Assembly (NCBI GenBank): GCA_031253985.1
Contig: JAIRVH010000073.1
Span: 1-37,005, forward strand
Origin: Sphingobacterium sp.
Lineage (GTDB): Bacteria > Bacteroidota > Bacteroidia > Sphingobacteriales > Sphingobacteriaceae
DNA length: 37,005 bases
Direction: 5' to 3'
Every line of letters begins with the position of its first letter. Position 1 is the stretch's first letter. The position numbers and the translations under genes are program-made. The notes under the pieces are model-generated. The model saw only the letters and a program-made list of their open reading frames with translations. It was not told where the DNA came from and did not search any database. This document shows, in pieces, positions 1-8,648 of this stretch.

Positions 1-1650
1 CCTAAGAATGGAGATAATTATTTCTATTTGGGTCAAATTTATTTGGTAAACGACAGAGCGGATTCTGCCGCTGCGATTTTCAACCAAGGTTTGGCTGCTG
101 ATCCAAAGGCTACAATCAATAATGTAGGTTTGGGTTATGTTGACTTAATGAAAAAGGATAAAGCGAGCGCTGAATCTAAATTCGCTTTGGCAACTGCAAA
201 ATTAGGTAAAAAAGATTACGAGCCATTATTGGAAATCGGTCGTGCATATATTCATGCACCTGAGCCGGATTATGCAAAGGCATTGGAGTACCTGACTCAA
301 GCGAAAGAGAAAAACAAAAAAGATGTTGCTATCCCTATCGCTTTAGGAGATGCGTACCGTGGCTTGAAAGAAGGTTCTTTGGCTTACACAAGCTATGGTG
401 ATGCAACAGATATCGATCCAAATTCGGTACAAGCGAAAGTTGGACAGGCAGTGATCGTACGTGGAGCACAGGCATTCGATGAAGCTATTACACAATTAGA
501 AGCTATTGCTACAGAAACACCAACTTATGCCCCTACTTATCGTGAGTTGGCTGAAACATACAATCAATGGTCAAGATTACCGGGTACTTCTGATGAGAAA
601 TATGTGGAATTGAATAAAAAAGGTGTTGAGCAATACAAAAAATATCTTGAGGTAGCGGGTGATAATTCCTTAGAAGCTAAAATCCGTTATGCCGATTTCT
701 TGGTATATGCACGTCAATATGATGATTTGAAAGTAGTTTCTGAAGAATTAGCGAAAAACCCTTCTGTGGATCCAAAAATCTATCGTTATTTGGGTTATAT
801 CGCATTCCAAAAAGCAAAGGATTATCCAAAAGCGCTTGAATACTTGAATCAGATGTTCAGCAAAATGGAGAAGGATCGTGTAATTCCTTTGGATTACATG
901 TACCTAGGGATGTCTGAAATTGCAGCAAATAGTCCAAAACCAGCTGCAGCAGGTGCAGATAGCACGGCTACTGCGGCTCCGGTATTGACTGCTGAAAATA
1001 CAGCCAATATTCAGAAGGGTATTGCTGATATTAAGAAAGCAATTGATTTGGACAAGGAATTGTTAGGAGAAACAGCAGAGCTTGCTTTTGCTAAATATCA
1101 AGAACAAGAACTTCAAACAGCGGCATCTTTATTCGAACTGGTTGCTTCTTACAAAGACAACAAAACGTATTTGTTTGATGCAAATTATTATGCAGGAGAA
1201 GCCTATTATCAAATTGGCGCTAAAGAAGATGCTGCTAGTAAGAATGAAGAACAGGTTGTCGTTAACCAGGACTTAAGAAACAAAGCAATTGCTGATTTGC
1301 AAAAAGCACAGACTTTCTTATCTGTCATTGAAACGACAGACAATAAAGAAGCGCAGGACAAATATTTGATTAATTCACTTTATTACAAAGCTTTTGCAGC
1401 GTTAACTGCGGATAATTTGGAACAACCCAAAGGTGATTTCGTAGCACCGTTCCAAAAATTGATCGAAACAATCAATCAACGCGGTGCGCAAGAGAAGAAT
1501 AAAAACTATTTGATCGATGCAAATACATATATCGGTCTTTACTATTACGTGAAGCAAGATCTTCCTAAAGCGAAAGAAAGCTTCCAGAAAGTATTAGCGA
1601 TAGATCCAGCAAATGAAGCTGTTAAAGGTTATTTGGAAGGCTTAAAATAA
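1..1650 (+). CDS. TPR-repeat protein, 5' end outside window (partial)
   Basis: The reading frame is open from the first base, so the true start lies upstream; 549 residues and the TAA stop are visible. The protein is a chain of tetratricopeptide-like helical pairs: repeated Tyr/Ala/Gly/Leu patterns such as ALGDAYRGLKE, TYIGLYYYVKQDL and AKESFQKVLAIDPANEAV. TPR arrays usually act as protein-protein scaffolds, often in envelope biogenesis, but no partner can be named. Around residues 308-332 an Ala/Pro/Thr-rich stretch (PKPAAAGADSTATAAP) interrupts the repeats and looks like a flexible linker. A signal peptide cannot be judged because the N-terminus is missing. The gene ends 24 nt before a strong terminator, so it is not obviously co-transcribed with nuoA. 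Confidence 0.85.
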   Translation, partial: PKNGDNYFYLGQIYLVNDRADSAAAIFNQGLAADPKATINNVGLGYVDLMKKDKASAESKFALATAKLGKKDYEPLLEIGRAYIHAPEPDYAKALEYLTQAKEKNKKDVAIPIALGDAYRGLKEGSLAYTSYGDATDIDPNSVQAKVGQAVIVRGAQAFDEAITQLEAIATETPTYAPTYRELAETYNQWSRLPGTSDEKYVELNKKGVEQYKKYLEVAGDNSLEAKIRYADFLVYARQYDDLKVVSEELAKNPSVDPKIYRYLGYIAFQKAKDYPKALEYLNQMFSKMEKDRVIPLDYMYLGMSEIAANSPKPAAAGADSTATAAPVLTAENTANIQKGIADIKKAIDLDKELLGETAELAFAKYQEQELQTAASLFELVASYKDNKTYLFDANYYAGEAYYQIGAKEDAASKNEEQVVVNQDLRNKAIADLQKAQTFLSVIETTDNKEAQDKYLINSLYYKAFAALTADNLEQPKGDFVAPFQKLIETINQRGAQEKNKNYLIDANTYIGLYYYVKQDLPKAKESFQKVLAIDPANEAVKGYLEGLK

Positions 1651-1674
1651 GCTTAAGTAAAATCATTCTAAATT

Positions 1675-1706
1675 AGGCGTAGATAGTAATATCTACGCCT
1701 TTTTTG
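1675..1706 (+). terminator. Rho-independent terminator after the TPR gene
   Basis: A perfect 10-bp stem (GGCGTAGATA at 1676-1685 with TATCTACGCC at 1690-1699) has a 4-nt loop GTAA and can be extended by one A-T pair. A run of six T follows directly. It separates the TPR gene from the nuo operon. Confidence 0.9.
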
Positions 1707-1739
1707 TTTTGTTTTTTACTGTGGAATCTCTATATTTAA
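1707..1739 (+). promoter_or_regulatory. Candidate promoter of the nuo operon
   Basis: Bacteroidota housekeeping promoters have a -33 TTTG and a -7 TAnnTTTG box about 19-21 bp apart. Here TTTTG (1707-1711) and TATATTTA (1731-1738, one mismatch to TAnnTTTG) are separated by 19 bp, 31 bp before the nuoA start codon. This is the only good candidate between the upstream terminator and nuoA. It is assigned by motif only. Confidence 0.4.
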
Positions 1740-1769
1740 AGACAGTTACCAATATAAATTTTAATTGAG

Positions 1770-2144
1770 ATGGAGCAAGCCAATAGTATGCCGATAGACT
1801 ACTTGCCTATATTAATACAGCTTTTAGTTGCTGTAGGATTTGGGGTAAGTACCATAATTATTACACATCTTATCGGACCAAAAGTCCGCACAGAAAACAA
1901 GCTTGGAGCTTTTGAGTCGGGAATTGAAGTTGTTGGAAATGCCAGGCAGCCATTTTCAATAAAATATTTCTTGGTGGCTATCCTGTTTGTGATATTTGAT
2001 GTTGAAGTGATTTTCATGTACCCGTGGGCTGTAAACTTCCGGGAGATGGGATTGCAGGGCTTGATTGAGATGTTTATTTTCATGGGATTGCTTCTGTTGG
2101 GCTTTATCTATGTGATCAAGAAGAAAGCATTGAATTGGGACTAA
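1770..2144 (+). CDS. nuoA: NADH-quinone oxidoreductase subunit A
   Basis: NuoA is a small membrane subunit of proton-pumping complex I (NADH to quinone), located near the quinone-site entry. The 124-aa protein has three hydrophobic segments (about residues 9-35, 65-90 and 95-117). It shows the family signature: [20 protein letters not shown], then the conserved acidic [12 protein letters not shown] at the start of the second span. Length is normal for the family. It is the first gene of the nuoA-N operon and follows the promoter candidate at 1707-1739. Confidence 0.95.
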   Translation: MEQANSMPIDYLPILIQLLVAVGFGVSTIIITHLIGPKVRTENKLGAFESGIEVVGNARQPFSIKYFLVAILFVIFDVEVIFMYPWAVNFREMGLQGLIEMFIFMGLLLLGFIYVIKKKALNWD

Positions 2145-2205
2145 ACGTCCCGCTGGTTGTTGGCTCTTTGGGTCAATGATACTTAAACCTATAAATCGAC
2201 TTTTC

Positions 2206-2757
2206 ATGAGTGATATAAAATTGGCAGAAGCTCCTCCGGGAGTAGAAGGCGCAGGTTTTTTTGCGACGAGTTTGGATAAAGCCATCGGGTTGGCCCGTGC
2301 CAACTCATTATGGCCTCTACCTTTCGCGACATCTTGTTGTGGTATTGAATTTATGGCAACGATGGGGTCTACCTACGATTTGGCAAGATTCGGTGCCGAA
2401 CGTCCTAGTTTTTCACCGCGTCAGGCAGATATGTTATTGGTGATGGGAACCATCGCCAAGAAAATGGCTCCGGTGCTTAAGCAGGTGTATGTGCAAATGG
2501 CCGAGCCTCGTTGGGTTATCGCGGTAGGAGCTTGTGCATCCAGTGGAGGGATTTTTGATACTTATTCCGTTTTACAGGGAATCGACGAAATCATCCCGGT
2601 AGATGTTTATGTGCCGGGTTGTCCTCCTCGTCCAGAAGCAATTTTAGATGGTGTATTGCGCTTGCAGGATATCGTGAAGAATGAATCGTTGAACCGAAGA
2701 AATACACCTGAATACAAGGCCTTGCTTGAAAAGTACGGTATACATACAAATAAATAG
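2206..2757 (+). CDS. nuoB: NADH-quinone oxidoreductase subunit B
   Basis: NuoB carries cluster N2, the last Fe-S centre before quinone. The cluster ligands are visible as the tandem Cys44-Cys45 in TSCCGIEF, Cys110 in VGACASSGG and Cys139 in VPGCPPRPE (numbering from the chosen start). An in-frame ATG ten codons upstream (2176) would give 193 aa. The ATG at 2206 ([12 protein letters not shown], 183 aa) is preferred because the extra residues do not look like NuoB and the spacing to nuoA is then more usual. The stop codon directly abuts the nuoC start, which suggests translational coupling. Confidence 0.95.
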   Translation: MSDIKLAEAPPGVEGAGFFATSLDKAIGLARANSLWPLPFATSCCGIEFMATMGSTYDLARFGAERPSFSPRQADMLLVMGTIAKKMAPVLKQVYVQMAEPRWVIAVGACASSGGIFDTYSVLQGIDEIIPVDVYVPGCPPRPEAILDGVLRLQDIVKNESLNRRNTPEYKALLEKYGIHTNK

Positions 2758-3255
2758 ATGATGGAAAACAGCTTTTTATTGGATAAGCTCCAAGGAAATT
2801 TTCCGGGAAGGATTATCGAAGTTCAGGATGCTCACAATCTATTGACGGTGGTTGTTGAGCAAGAAGATCTGATCGATGTGCTTCGTTTCTTGAAATCGAA
2901 TAACGAATTGCAATTTATCCATCTAACGGATATTACGGCGGTACATTATCCGCATTTAGAAAAGGAGTTTGCTGTAGTTTATCATATTCACAGTCTCGTT
3001 CATAATATCCGGATCCGGGTGAAGGTCTTTCTGCATGGTCCGAATCCTGAGATTCCAACTGCAACGGTTGTTTGGAAGGGCGCGAACTGGATGGAGCGTG
3101 AAACCTTTGATTTTTTTGGTGTTAATTTTATTGGACATCCCGATTTGAGACGGATTTTGAATGTGGATGATATGGAGGTGTTTCCCATGCGCAAGGAGTA
3201 TCCGCTGGAAGATCCGAATCGCGTAGATAAGAAAGATTTGTATTTCGGCCGTTAA
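2758..3255 (+). CDS. nuoC: NADH-quinone oxidoreductase subunit C
   Basis: NuoC is the 30-kDa-type subunit of the hydrophilic arm that packs against NuoD. The 165-aa protein contains the family signature near the C-terminus, WMERETFDFFGVNFIGHPDL followed by RRIL, and the usual FPMRKEYPLED segment. It is a separate gene here, not fused to nuoD as in E. coli. The start ATG follows the nuoB stop with no gap; a second ATG directly after it (2761) is equally possible and changes the protein by one residue. Confidence 0.95.
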   Translation: MMENSFLLDKLQGNFPGRIIEVQDAHNLLTVVVEQEDLIDVLRFLKSNNELQFIHLTDITAVHYPHLEKEFAVVYHIHSLVHNIRIRVKVFLHGPNPEIPTATVVWKGANWMERETFDFFGVNFIGHPDLRRILNVDDMEVFPMRKEYPLEDPNRVDKKDLYFGR

Positions 3256-3265
3256 TTTATACGAT

Positions 3266-4501
3266 ATGAGCGAATTTATAAGCAAGATAACAGCTAATCA
3301 ACCTGTCTTCGAGGATAACGATCCACAGGACGAGCTGATTACCCTAAATATTGGCCCGACGCATCCAGCTACACATGGTGTATTTCAAAACGTCGTGCAG
3401 ATCGATGGCGAACGTATTGTAAGCGGTGTGTCTACAATCGGTTATATTCACCGTGCATTCGAGAAGATCGCTGAACATCGACCTTTTTACCAGATCACGC
3501 CTTTGACGGATCGTTTGAATTACTGTTCGGCTCCGATCAATAACATGGGCTGGCATATGACCGTTGAAAAGCTGCTCAAGATTGAGATTCCTAAACGTGT
3601 ACAATATATGCGCGTTATTGTTATGGAGCTTGCCCGAATAGCAGATCATATTATTTGTAATGGAATTTTGGGTGTGGATACGGGAGCCTTTTCGGGCTTT
3701 TTGTACGTCATGCAGGAGCGTGAATTTATCTATGAGATTTTTGAAGAAATCTGTGGGGCACGTTTAACAACTAATATTGGTCGTATTGGTGGGTTCGAAC
3801 GGGATTTCAATGCAATAGCCTTTGAAAAAATACGGGAATTCCTTAAACGTTATCCGCCGGTATTGCGGGAGTTTGAAGATATGTTTGTTCGCAACCGTAT
3901 TTTTATTGAGCGGACTTCCGGCGTTGCCGCTGTGACAGCGGAAGATGCATTAGATTACAGCTGGTCTGGTCCTATCTTGCGGGCTGCTGGTGTGGATTAT
4001 GATGTGCGCGTTCAGAACCCTTATTGTTCTTACGAAGAATTTGATTTCGATGTGCCAGTAGGTACAACAGGTGATGTCTATGATCGCTTTATGGTTCGGA
4101 ATGCTGAAATGTGGCAATCGCTTCGGATTATCGAGCAGGCCTTGGATAAGATTGAGAAAGAACCCAAAGGAGTTTTCCATGCGGAGGTGCCCGATTTCTA
4201 TTTGCCTCCAAAAGAACAGGTGTACACGAATATGGAAGCTTTAATCTATCACTTTAAAATTGTGATGGGTGAGGTGGATACACCAAAGGCAGAAGTCTAT
4301 CATGCGGTAGAAGGAGCGAATGGTGAACTTGGTTTTTATCTGATCCATGATGGTGGGCGTTCACCTTATCGTCTGCATTTTAGAAGGCCTTCGTTTGTCA
4401 ATTATCAGATGTTTGCGCCCATGAGTGCTGGAATGCTGATTTCTGATGCCATTATAAATATGAGTAGTCTTAACGTTATAGCCGGAGAATTAGATGCTTA
4501 G
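3266..4501 (+). CDS. nuoD: NADH-quinone oxidoreductase subunit D
   Basis: NuoD is the 49-kDa-type subunit, which with NuoB forms the quinone-reduction site. The 411-aa protein starts its conserved core with NIGPTHPATHGVF. His37 and Tyr86 (TDRLNYCSAP) correspond to the quinone-binding His38 and Tyr87 of the Thermus homologue Nqo4. The C-terminal DGGRSPYRLHFRRPSF and the end GELDA are also typical. It follows nuoC by 10 nt, and its last 8 nt overlap the start of nuoE. Confidence 0.96.
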   Translation: MSEFISKITANQPVFEDNDPQDELITLNIGPTHPATHGVFQNVVQIDGERIVSGVSTIGYIHRAFEKIAEHRPFYQITPLTDRLNYCSAPINNMGWHMTVEKLLKIEIPKRVQYMRVIVMELARIADHIICNGILGVDTGAFSGFLYVMQEREFIYEIFEEICGARLTTNIGRIGGFERDFNAIAFEKIREFLKRYPPVLREFEDMFVRNRIFIERTSGVAAVTAEDALDYSWSGPILRAAGVDYDVRVQNPYCSYEEFDFDVPVGTTGDVYDRFMVRNAEMWQSLRIIEQALDKIEKEPKGVFHAEVPDFYLPPKEQVYTNMEALIYHFKIVMGEVDTPKAEVYHAVEGANGELGFYLIHDGGRSPYRLHFRRPSFVNYQMFAPMSAGMLISDAIINMSSLNVIAGELDA

Positions 4502-5015
4502 TGTAAAACAACATAATGAAAATGTAACGTTCTCTCCAGAGTTGCTGACCAAGTTTGGAGAAGTGGTAAGCCGTTATCCCGAAGGGAAGCAGAAATCTGG
4601 GTTATTGCCCATTTTACATTTGGTTCAAGCGGAATATGGCTGGGTAAGTGCGGATGCGATGGACAAAGTTGCTGTTTACCTGAATATATTACCGATTGAA
4701 GTATACGAAGTTGCGACATTCTATACGATGTTCCTGCTTCAGCCGAAAGGAAAATATGTATTAGAGATTTGTCGTACAGGTCCTTGTTGTTTAGTTGGTG
4801 CAGAACGTATTATGGGACATTTGCAACAAAAGCTAGGCGTGAAAGAAGGTGAAGTCACAGCAGATGGACTTTTTTCGTGGCGCGGTGTGGAATGTTTGGC
4901 GGCCTGCGGTTTTGGACCGGTCTTACAAATTGGGCCTGAATATACCTTCTATGAGAATTTGACAGAGGATAAAGTCGATGAATTGATTGATAATTTAAAA
5001 GCTAAAACAGAATAA
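4494..5015 (+). CDS. nuoE: NADH-quinone oxidoreductase subunit E
   Basis: NuoE is the 24-kDa-type thioredoxin-fold subunit of the NADH dehydrogenase module and binds the off-path [2Fe-2S] cluster N1a. The four ligands are recognisable in ICRTGPCCLVGAE (Cys93 and Cys98) and VECLAACGFGPVLQI (Cys134 and Cys138). The segment VYEVATFYTMF is also characteristic. It starts inside the last codons of nuoD (8-nt overlap) and ends 2 nt before nuoF, in keeping with a coupled E-F-G electron-input module. Confidence 0.95.
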   Translation: MLSVKQHNENVTFSPELLTKFGEVVSRYPEGKQKSGLLPILHLVQAEYGWVSADAMDKVAVYLNILPIEVYEVATFYTMFLLQPKGKYVLEICRTGPCCLVGAERIMGHLQQKLGVKEGEVTADGLFSWRGVECLAACGFGPVLQIGPEYTFYENLTEDKVDELIDNLKAKTE

Positions 5016-5017
5016 AT

Positions 5018-6373
5018 ATGGCACGTAAACTTTTGTTGACTCATATCGATGTTCCTGGCATCAATACCTTTGAGGTCTATCGGCAAAAAGGTGGTTATGT
5101 TGCTGTTGAGAAAGTCTTGAAGACAATGTCTCCAGAAGATGTCGTGGAAGAAGTTAAAAAATCTGGGTTGCGTGGTCGTGGAGGAGCAGGTTTTCCAACG
5201 GGGATGAAATGGTCCTTTCTTGCCAAACCCGAAGGCGTGCCTCGTTATTTGGTTTGTAATGCTGATGAGTCTGAACCGGGTACATTCAAAGACCGTTATT
5301 TGATGACGCATATTCCCCATGCACTTATTGAGGGGATGATTGTATCCAGCTTTGCTTTGGGGGCACATACTTCTTATATCTATGTGCGTGGAGAGATGAT
5401 GCCACAGATCAGGATTCTGGAGCGTGCTATTGCTGAAGCGAAGGAGAAAGGCTTTTTAGGAAAAAATATCTTAGGATCCGGATATGATCTGGAGATCTAC
5501 GTTCAACCGGGAGGGGGAGCTTATATCTGCGGAGAGGAAACGGCCTTATTGGAATCCTTGGAGGGAAAACGTGGCAATCCACGCATTAAGCCTCCATTTC
5601 CGGCTATAGCGGGTTTATATAACTGCCCTACGGTGGTTAATAATGTGGAGTCTATTGCGACGACCGTTCCCATCATTAATTTGGGTGGAGAAGAGTATGC
5701 CAAGATCGGGGTGGAACGTAGTACCGGAACAAAATTGATTTCCGCTAGTGGAAATATTGTAAAACCGGGCGTTTATGAAATTGAACTCGGTCTACCTGTT
5801 GAAGAATTTATCTACTCGGACGAATATTGTGGCGGCATAGCCAATGGCAAGCGCATGAAAGCCGTCGTAGCCGGGGGCTCCTCAGTACCTATTCTACCCG
5901 CTAATCTAATTTTGAAAACAGCTGCAGGAAACAGTCGTTTGATGACCTATGAGTCGTTGGCTGACGGAGGTTTTCAAACCGGTACGATGCTTGGATCTGG
6001 CGGTTTCATTGTTTTTGATGAAGACCAGTGTGTAGTTCGCAATACATGGAATTTTGCCCGGTTCTACCATCACGAAAGCTGTGGACAATGTTCACCTTGT
6101 CGTGAAGGAACAGGCTGGATGGAGAAGGTACTGCATAAGATCGAGAGCGGCCATGGCTCGATGTCGGACATTGATTTGCTGTGGGATGTTCAGCGAAAAA
6201 TTGAAGGAAATACAATCTGCCCATTGGGAGATGCGGCAGCATGGCCAGTCGCGGCAGCGATCAGGCATTTTAGGGATGAATTTGAATGGCATATCCTTCA
6301 TCCGGAAGAATCACAGACGAGGAATTTTGGATTAGCGCATTATGCGGATCCTTTAGAACCAATAGTATCATAA
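5018..6373 (+). CDS. nuoF: NADH-quinone oxidoreductase subunit F
   Basis: NuoF binds FMN and NADH and holds cluster N3, the entry point of electrons into complex I. The 451-aa protein has the flavin/NADH loop GRGGAGFPTGMKW (residues 53-65), the NADESEPGTFKDR segment, the Gly-rich QPGGGAYICGEETAL, and the [4Fe-4S] ligands Cys355, Cys358 and Cys361 (SCGQCSPCREGTGW) plus Cys401 (NTICPLGDAAAW). All key residues are present, so it should be active. It lies 2 nt after nuoE and 30 nt before nuoG. Confidence 0.96.
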   Translation: MARKLLLTHIDVPGINTFEVYRQKGGYVAVEKVLKTMSPEDVVEEVKKSGLRGRGGAGFPTGMKWSFLAKPEGVPRYLVCNADESEPGTFKDRYLMTHIPHALIEGMIVSSFALGAHTSYIYVRGEMMPQIRILERAIAEAKEKGFLGKNILGSGYDLEIYVQPGGGAYICGEETALLESLEGKRGNPRIKPPFPAIAGLYNCPTVVNNVESIATTVPIINLGGEEYAKIGVERSTGTKLISASGNIVKPGVYEIELGLPVEEFIYSDEYCGGIANGKRMKAVVAGGSSVPILPANLILKTAAGNSRLMTYESLADGGFQTGTMLGSGGFIVFDEDQCVVRNTWNFARFYHHESCGQCSPCREGTGWMEKVLHKIESGHGSMSDIDLLWDVQRKIEGNTICPLGDAAAWPVAAAIRHFRDEFEWHILHPEESQTRNFGLAHYADPLEPIVS

Positions 6374-6403
6374 TAATAGCTGTAACGATAAATAAATCAT
6401 ATC

Positions 6404-7423
6404 ATGGCAGAAGCGGAAGATGTAAAGTTTAAGGTCTCCATCGACGGTATACCTGTAGAGGTTGCTCCTGGGACAACCATATTAAATGCAGCGCGGCAAA
6501 TTGGTGGGGATATCGTCCCTCCTGCAATGTGCTACTACTCTAAATTGGAGGGTAGTGGCGGTAAATGTCGTACCTGCTTAGTCAAAGTATCCAAAGGATC
6601 TGAAAAGGATCCAAGGCCTATGCCTAAATTGGTTGCTTCCTGCCGCACGACAGTGATGGACGGTATGGAAGTACAAAACATTACTTCCCCAGAAGTAGTG
6701 GAAGCGAGAAAAGGAGTTGTGGAAATCCTATTGATCAACCATCCATTGGATTGCCCAATCTGCGATCAGGCGGGTGAATGTAAATTGCAGGATCTTGGTT
6801 ATGAGCACGGCAGTGCCAATACACGCTATGAATTTGATCGTCGTACTTTCGAACGTATTGATCTGGGCGATAAGATCCAATTGCATATGAACCGTTGTAT
6901 CCTATGTTACCGTTGTGTTTATGTCGCCAATCAGCTGACCGATCAACGTGTACATGGCATCTTGGGTCGCGGCGATCATTCGGAAATATCTACCTATATC
7001 GAAAATGTAATTGATAACGATTTCTCCGGCAACGTAATCGATGTATGCCCTGTGGGTGCCTTGACGGATAAAACTTTCCGTTTTAAAAATCGGGTTTGGT
7101 TTACAAAACCTGTGGATGCACATCGGGATTGTCCAACATGTTCAGGCAAGGTAACCTTATGGTATAAGGGGGAAGAAGTGATCCGGGTGACTGCCCGGAA
7201 AGATGAGTTTGGTGAAGTAGAAGAATTTATCTGTAATACCTGTCGCTTTGACCAGAAAAAAACAAGCGACTGGATTTTAGAGGAACCGACAGAAATAGAT
7301 CCACATTCTGTTATTTCTGCCAATCATTATGAATTGTTTAATCCGCCAAAAGTCATTAAGGAAAATCCTATACTTCAGGAACAAAATCGCGAACAGTTGG
7401 CTAGAACAGAAAAATTGAAATAA
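6404..7423 (+). CDS. nuoG: NADH-quinone oxidoreductase subunit G, short form with Fe-S domains only
   Basis: NuoG passes electrons from NuoF through a wire of Fe-S clusters. The ligand sets are clear: [2Fe-2S] N1b at Cys43, Cys55, Cys58 and Cys80; the His-Cys cluster N5 at His113, Cys117, Cys120 and Cys126 (HPLDCPICDQAGEC); and N4 at Cys165, Cys168, Cys171 and Cys215. A further CxxC pair follows (Cys243/246 and Cys277/280), where some NuoG proteins bind N7. At 339 aa it is less than half the length of E. coli NuoG (about 900 aa): the molybdopterin-oxidoreductase-like domain is missing. No frameshift is seen, and nuoH begins 8 nt later, so the short form is genuine and not a broken gene. Confidence 0.93.
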   Translation: MAEAEDVKFKVSIDGIPVEVAPGTTILNAARQIGGDIVPPAMCYYSKLEGSGGKCRTCLVKVSKGSEKDPRPMPKLVASCRTTVMDGMEVQNITSPEVVEARKGVVEILLINHPLDCPICDQAGECKLQDLGYEHGSANTRYEFDRRTFERIDLGDKIQLHMNRCILCYRCVYVANQLTDQRVHGILGRGDHSEISTYIENVIDNDFSGNVIDVCPVGALTDKTFRFKNRVWFTKPVDAHRDCPTCSGKVTLWYKGEEVIRVTARKDEFGEVEEFICNTCRFDQKKTSDWILEEPTEIDPHSVISANHYELFNPPKVIKENPILQEQNREQLARTEKLK

Positions 7424-7431
7424 TCACAAAC

Positions 7432-8475
7432 ATGGAGTGGTCTTTTGTCATAGAAAAATTAATATTGGTGTCTATTGTTTTCGTTATCACTTTGGTGATC
7501 GCGATGTATTCGACACTTGCGGAACGTAAAATTGCAGGTTTTATGCAAGATCGATATGGTCCTGACCGGGCTGGTATCTTCGGGATCTTACAACCCTTAT
7601 GCGACGGAGGGAAGTTCTTCTTTAAGGAGGAAATTATTCCTGCAGGTGCACATAAGGTGCTGTTTATTTTGGGTCCTACAATTGCGATTATAACGGCATG
7701 TATTAGTTCCGCTGTTATTCCCTGGGGACAGGAATTGCAAATTGGAGACCGTACGATTTCTTTACAGGTTGCGCAAGGCATCAATGTTGGCGTATTGTAT
7801 ATGTTTGGTGTAATTGCATTGGGTGTATATGGTATTATGCTGGGGGGCTGGGCTTCCAATAACAAATTCTCCCTTATGGGCGCAATTCGTGCGGCATCAC
7901 AGAGTATCAGCTATGAGATTGCCATGGGGCTATCATTGATCGCTTTACTGATGGTCACGCGTACATTGACGCTAGAGGAAATTGTCGCACAGCAGTCTGG
8001 CTTTGTCAACTGGAATATCTGGGCGCAACCACTGGGTTTCATCATCTTTATGGTCTGTGCTTTTGCAGAATGTAATCGGGTACCTTTTGATTTACCGGAA
8101 TGTGAAACGGAACTAGTGGGAGGGTACCATACGGAGTATTCTTCGATGAAATTGGGGCTTTATATGTTTTCCGAATATATCAATATGTTCGTTTCCTCGG
8201 CACTGATGGCATCACTTTATTTTGGCGGCTATAATTTCCCCTTTATGAATGATCTGGGATGGTCAGCCAATATGATCACTATTGTTGGTGTAATCGTATT
8301 CTTCGTGAAGATATTGTTGTTTATCTTTTTCTTTATGTGGGTACGCTGGACTTTACCACGTTTCCGATATGATCAATTGATGAATTTGGGCTGGAAGATG
8401 TTGATTCCATTAGCGATAGCAAATATTGTACTCACGGGAATATTCACGTTGATTAAAGATACCTATTTCTCCTAG
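7432..8475 (+). CDS. nuoH: NADH-quinone oxidoreductase subunit H
   Basis: NuoH anchors the hydrophilic arm to the membrane and forms the quinone channel and the first proton path. The 347-aa protein is very hydrophobic with about eight spans. It has the conserved loops ERKIAGFMQDRYGPDRAG (residues 31-48) and ECNRVPFDLPECETELVGG (213-231, with the glutamates needed for coupling). Length is normal. It follows nuoG by 8 nt and is followed by the only large gap inside the operon. Confidence 0.96.
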   Translation: MEWSFVIEKLILVSIVFVITLVIAMYSTLAERKIAGFMQDRYGPDRAGIFGILQPLCDGGKFFFKEEIIPAGAHKVLFILGPTIAIITACISSAVIPWGQELQIGDRTISLQVAQGINVGVLYMFGVIALGVYGIMLGGWASNNKFSLMGAIRAASQSISYEIAMGLSLIALLMVTRTLTLEEIVAQQSGFVNWNIWAQPLGFIIFMVCAFAECNRVPFDLPECETELVGGYHTEYSSMKLGLYMFSEYINMFVSSALMASLYFGGYNFPFMNDLGWSANMITIVGVIVFFVKILLFIFFFMWVRWTLPRFRYDQLMNLGWKMLIPLAIANIVLTGIFTLIKDTYFS

Positions 8476-8648
8476 GGAATATCCCTCCTGAGAAGCAAAT
8501 ATGCAATGGGAACCGATTGGATATTCCATAGGACCATTGAAACTGCCAGAGGGCAGCATGATGCCTTAAGAAAGTAAAAGGCTCATGAATAAACAAAACG
8601 AGCATAGTGAGCTCATGAAATAATTTATTTACAGATGAACGAGTTTTT
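8476..8648. other. 173-nt spacer between nuoH and nuoI with short repeats
   Basis: All other nuo junctions are 0-61 nt, so this gap stands out. It holds a perfect 9-bp inverted repeat (GGAATATCC at 8476-8484 and GGATATTCC at 8519-8527) and a 9-bp direct repeat (GCTCATGAA at 8581-8589 and 8611-8619, exactly 30 bp apart). No T-run follows the inverted repeat, so it is not a normal terminator. A 22-codon open frame starts at 8501 (MQWEPIGYSIGPLK...) and a 12-codon one at 8584; neither resembles a known protein. No nuo-type gene is hidden here. Confidence 0.5.

Noticed and set aside
2176..2205. Ten-codon N-terminal extension of NuoB from the upstream ATG
   Set aside because: The residues [10 protein letters not shown] do not fit the NuoB N-terminus and the next ATG gives the standard length.
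4949..5368. 139-codon open frame on the - strand opposite nuoE/nuoF
   Set aside because: Antisense shadow of conserved coding sequence; no recognisable motifs.
6404..7423. Truncated or frameshifted nuoG
   Set aside because: The short protein ends cleanly 8 nt before nuoH and all cluster ligands are intact; no remnants of the missing domain occur in other frames, so it is a natural short form.
7401..7865. 154-codon open frame on the - strand opposite nuoH
   Set aside because: It lies fully antisense to the strongly conserved nuoH, has a Pro/Ile/Cys-rich composition without domain features, and no start context of its own.
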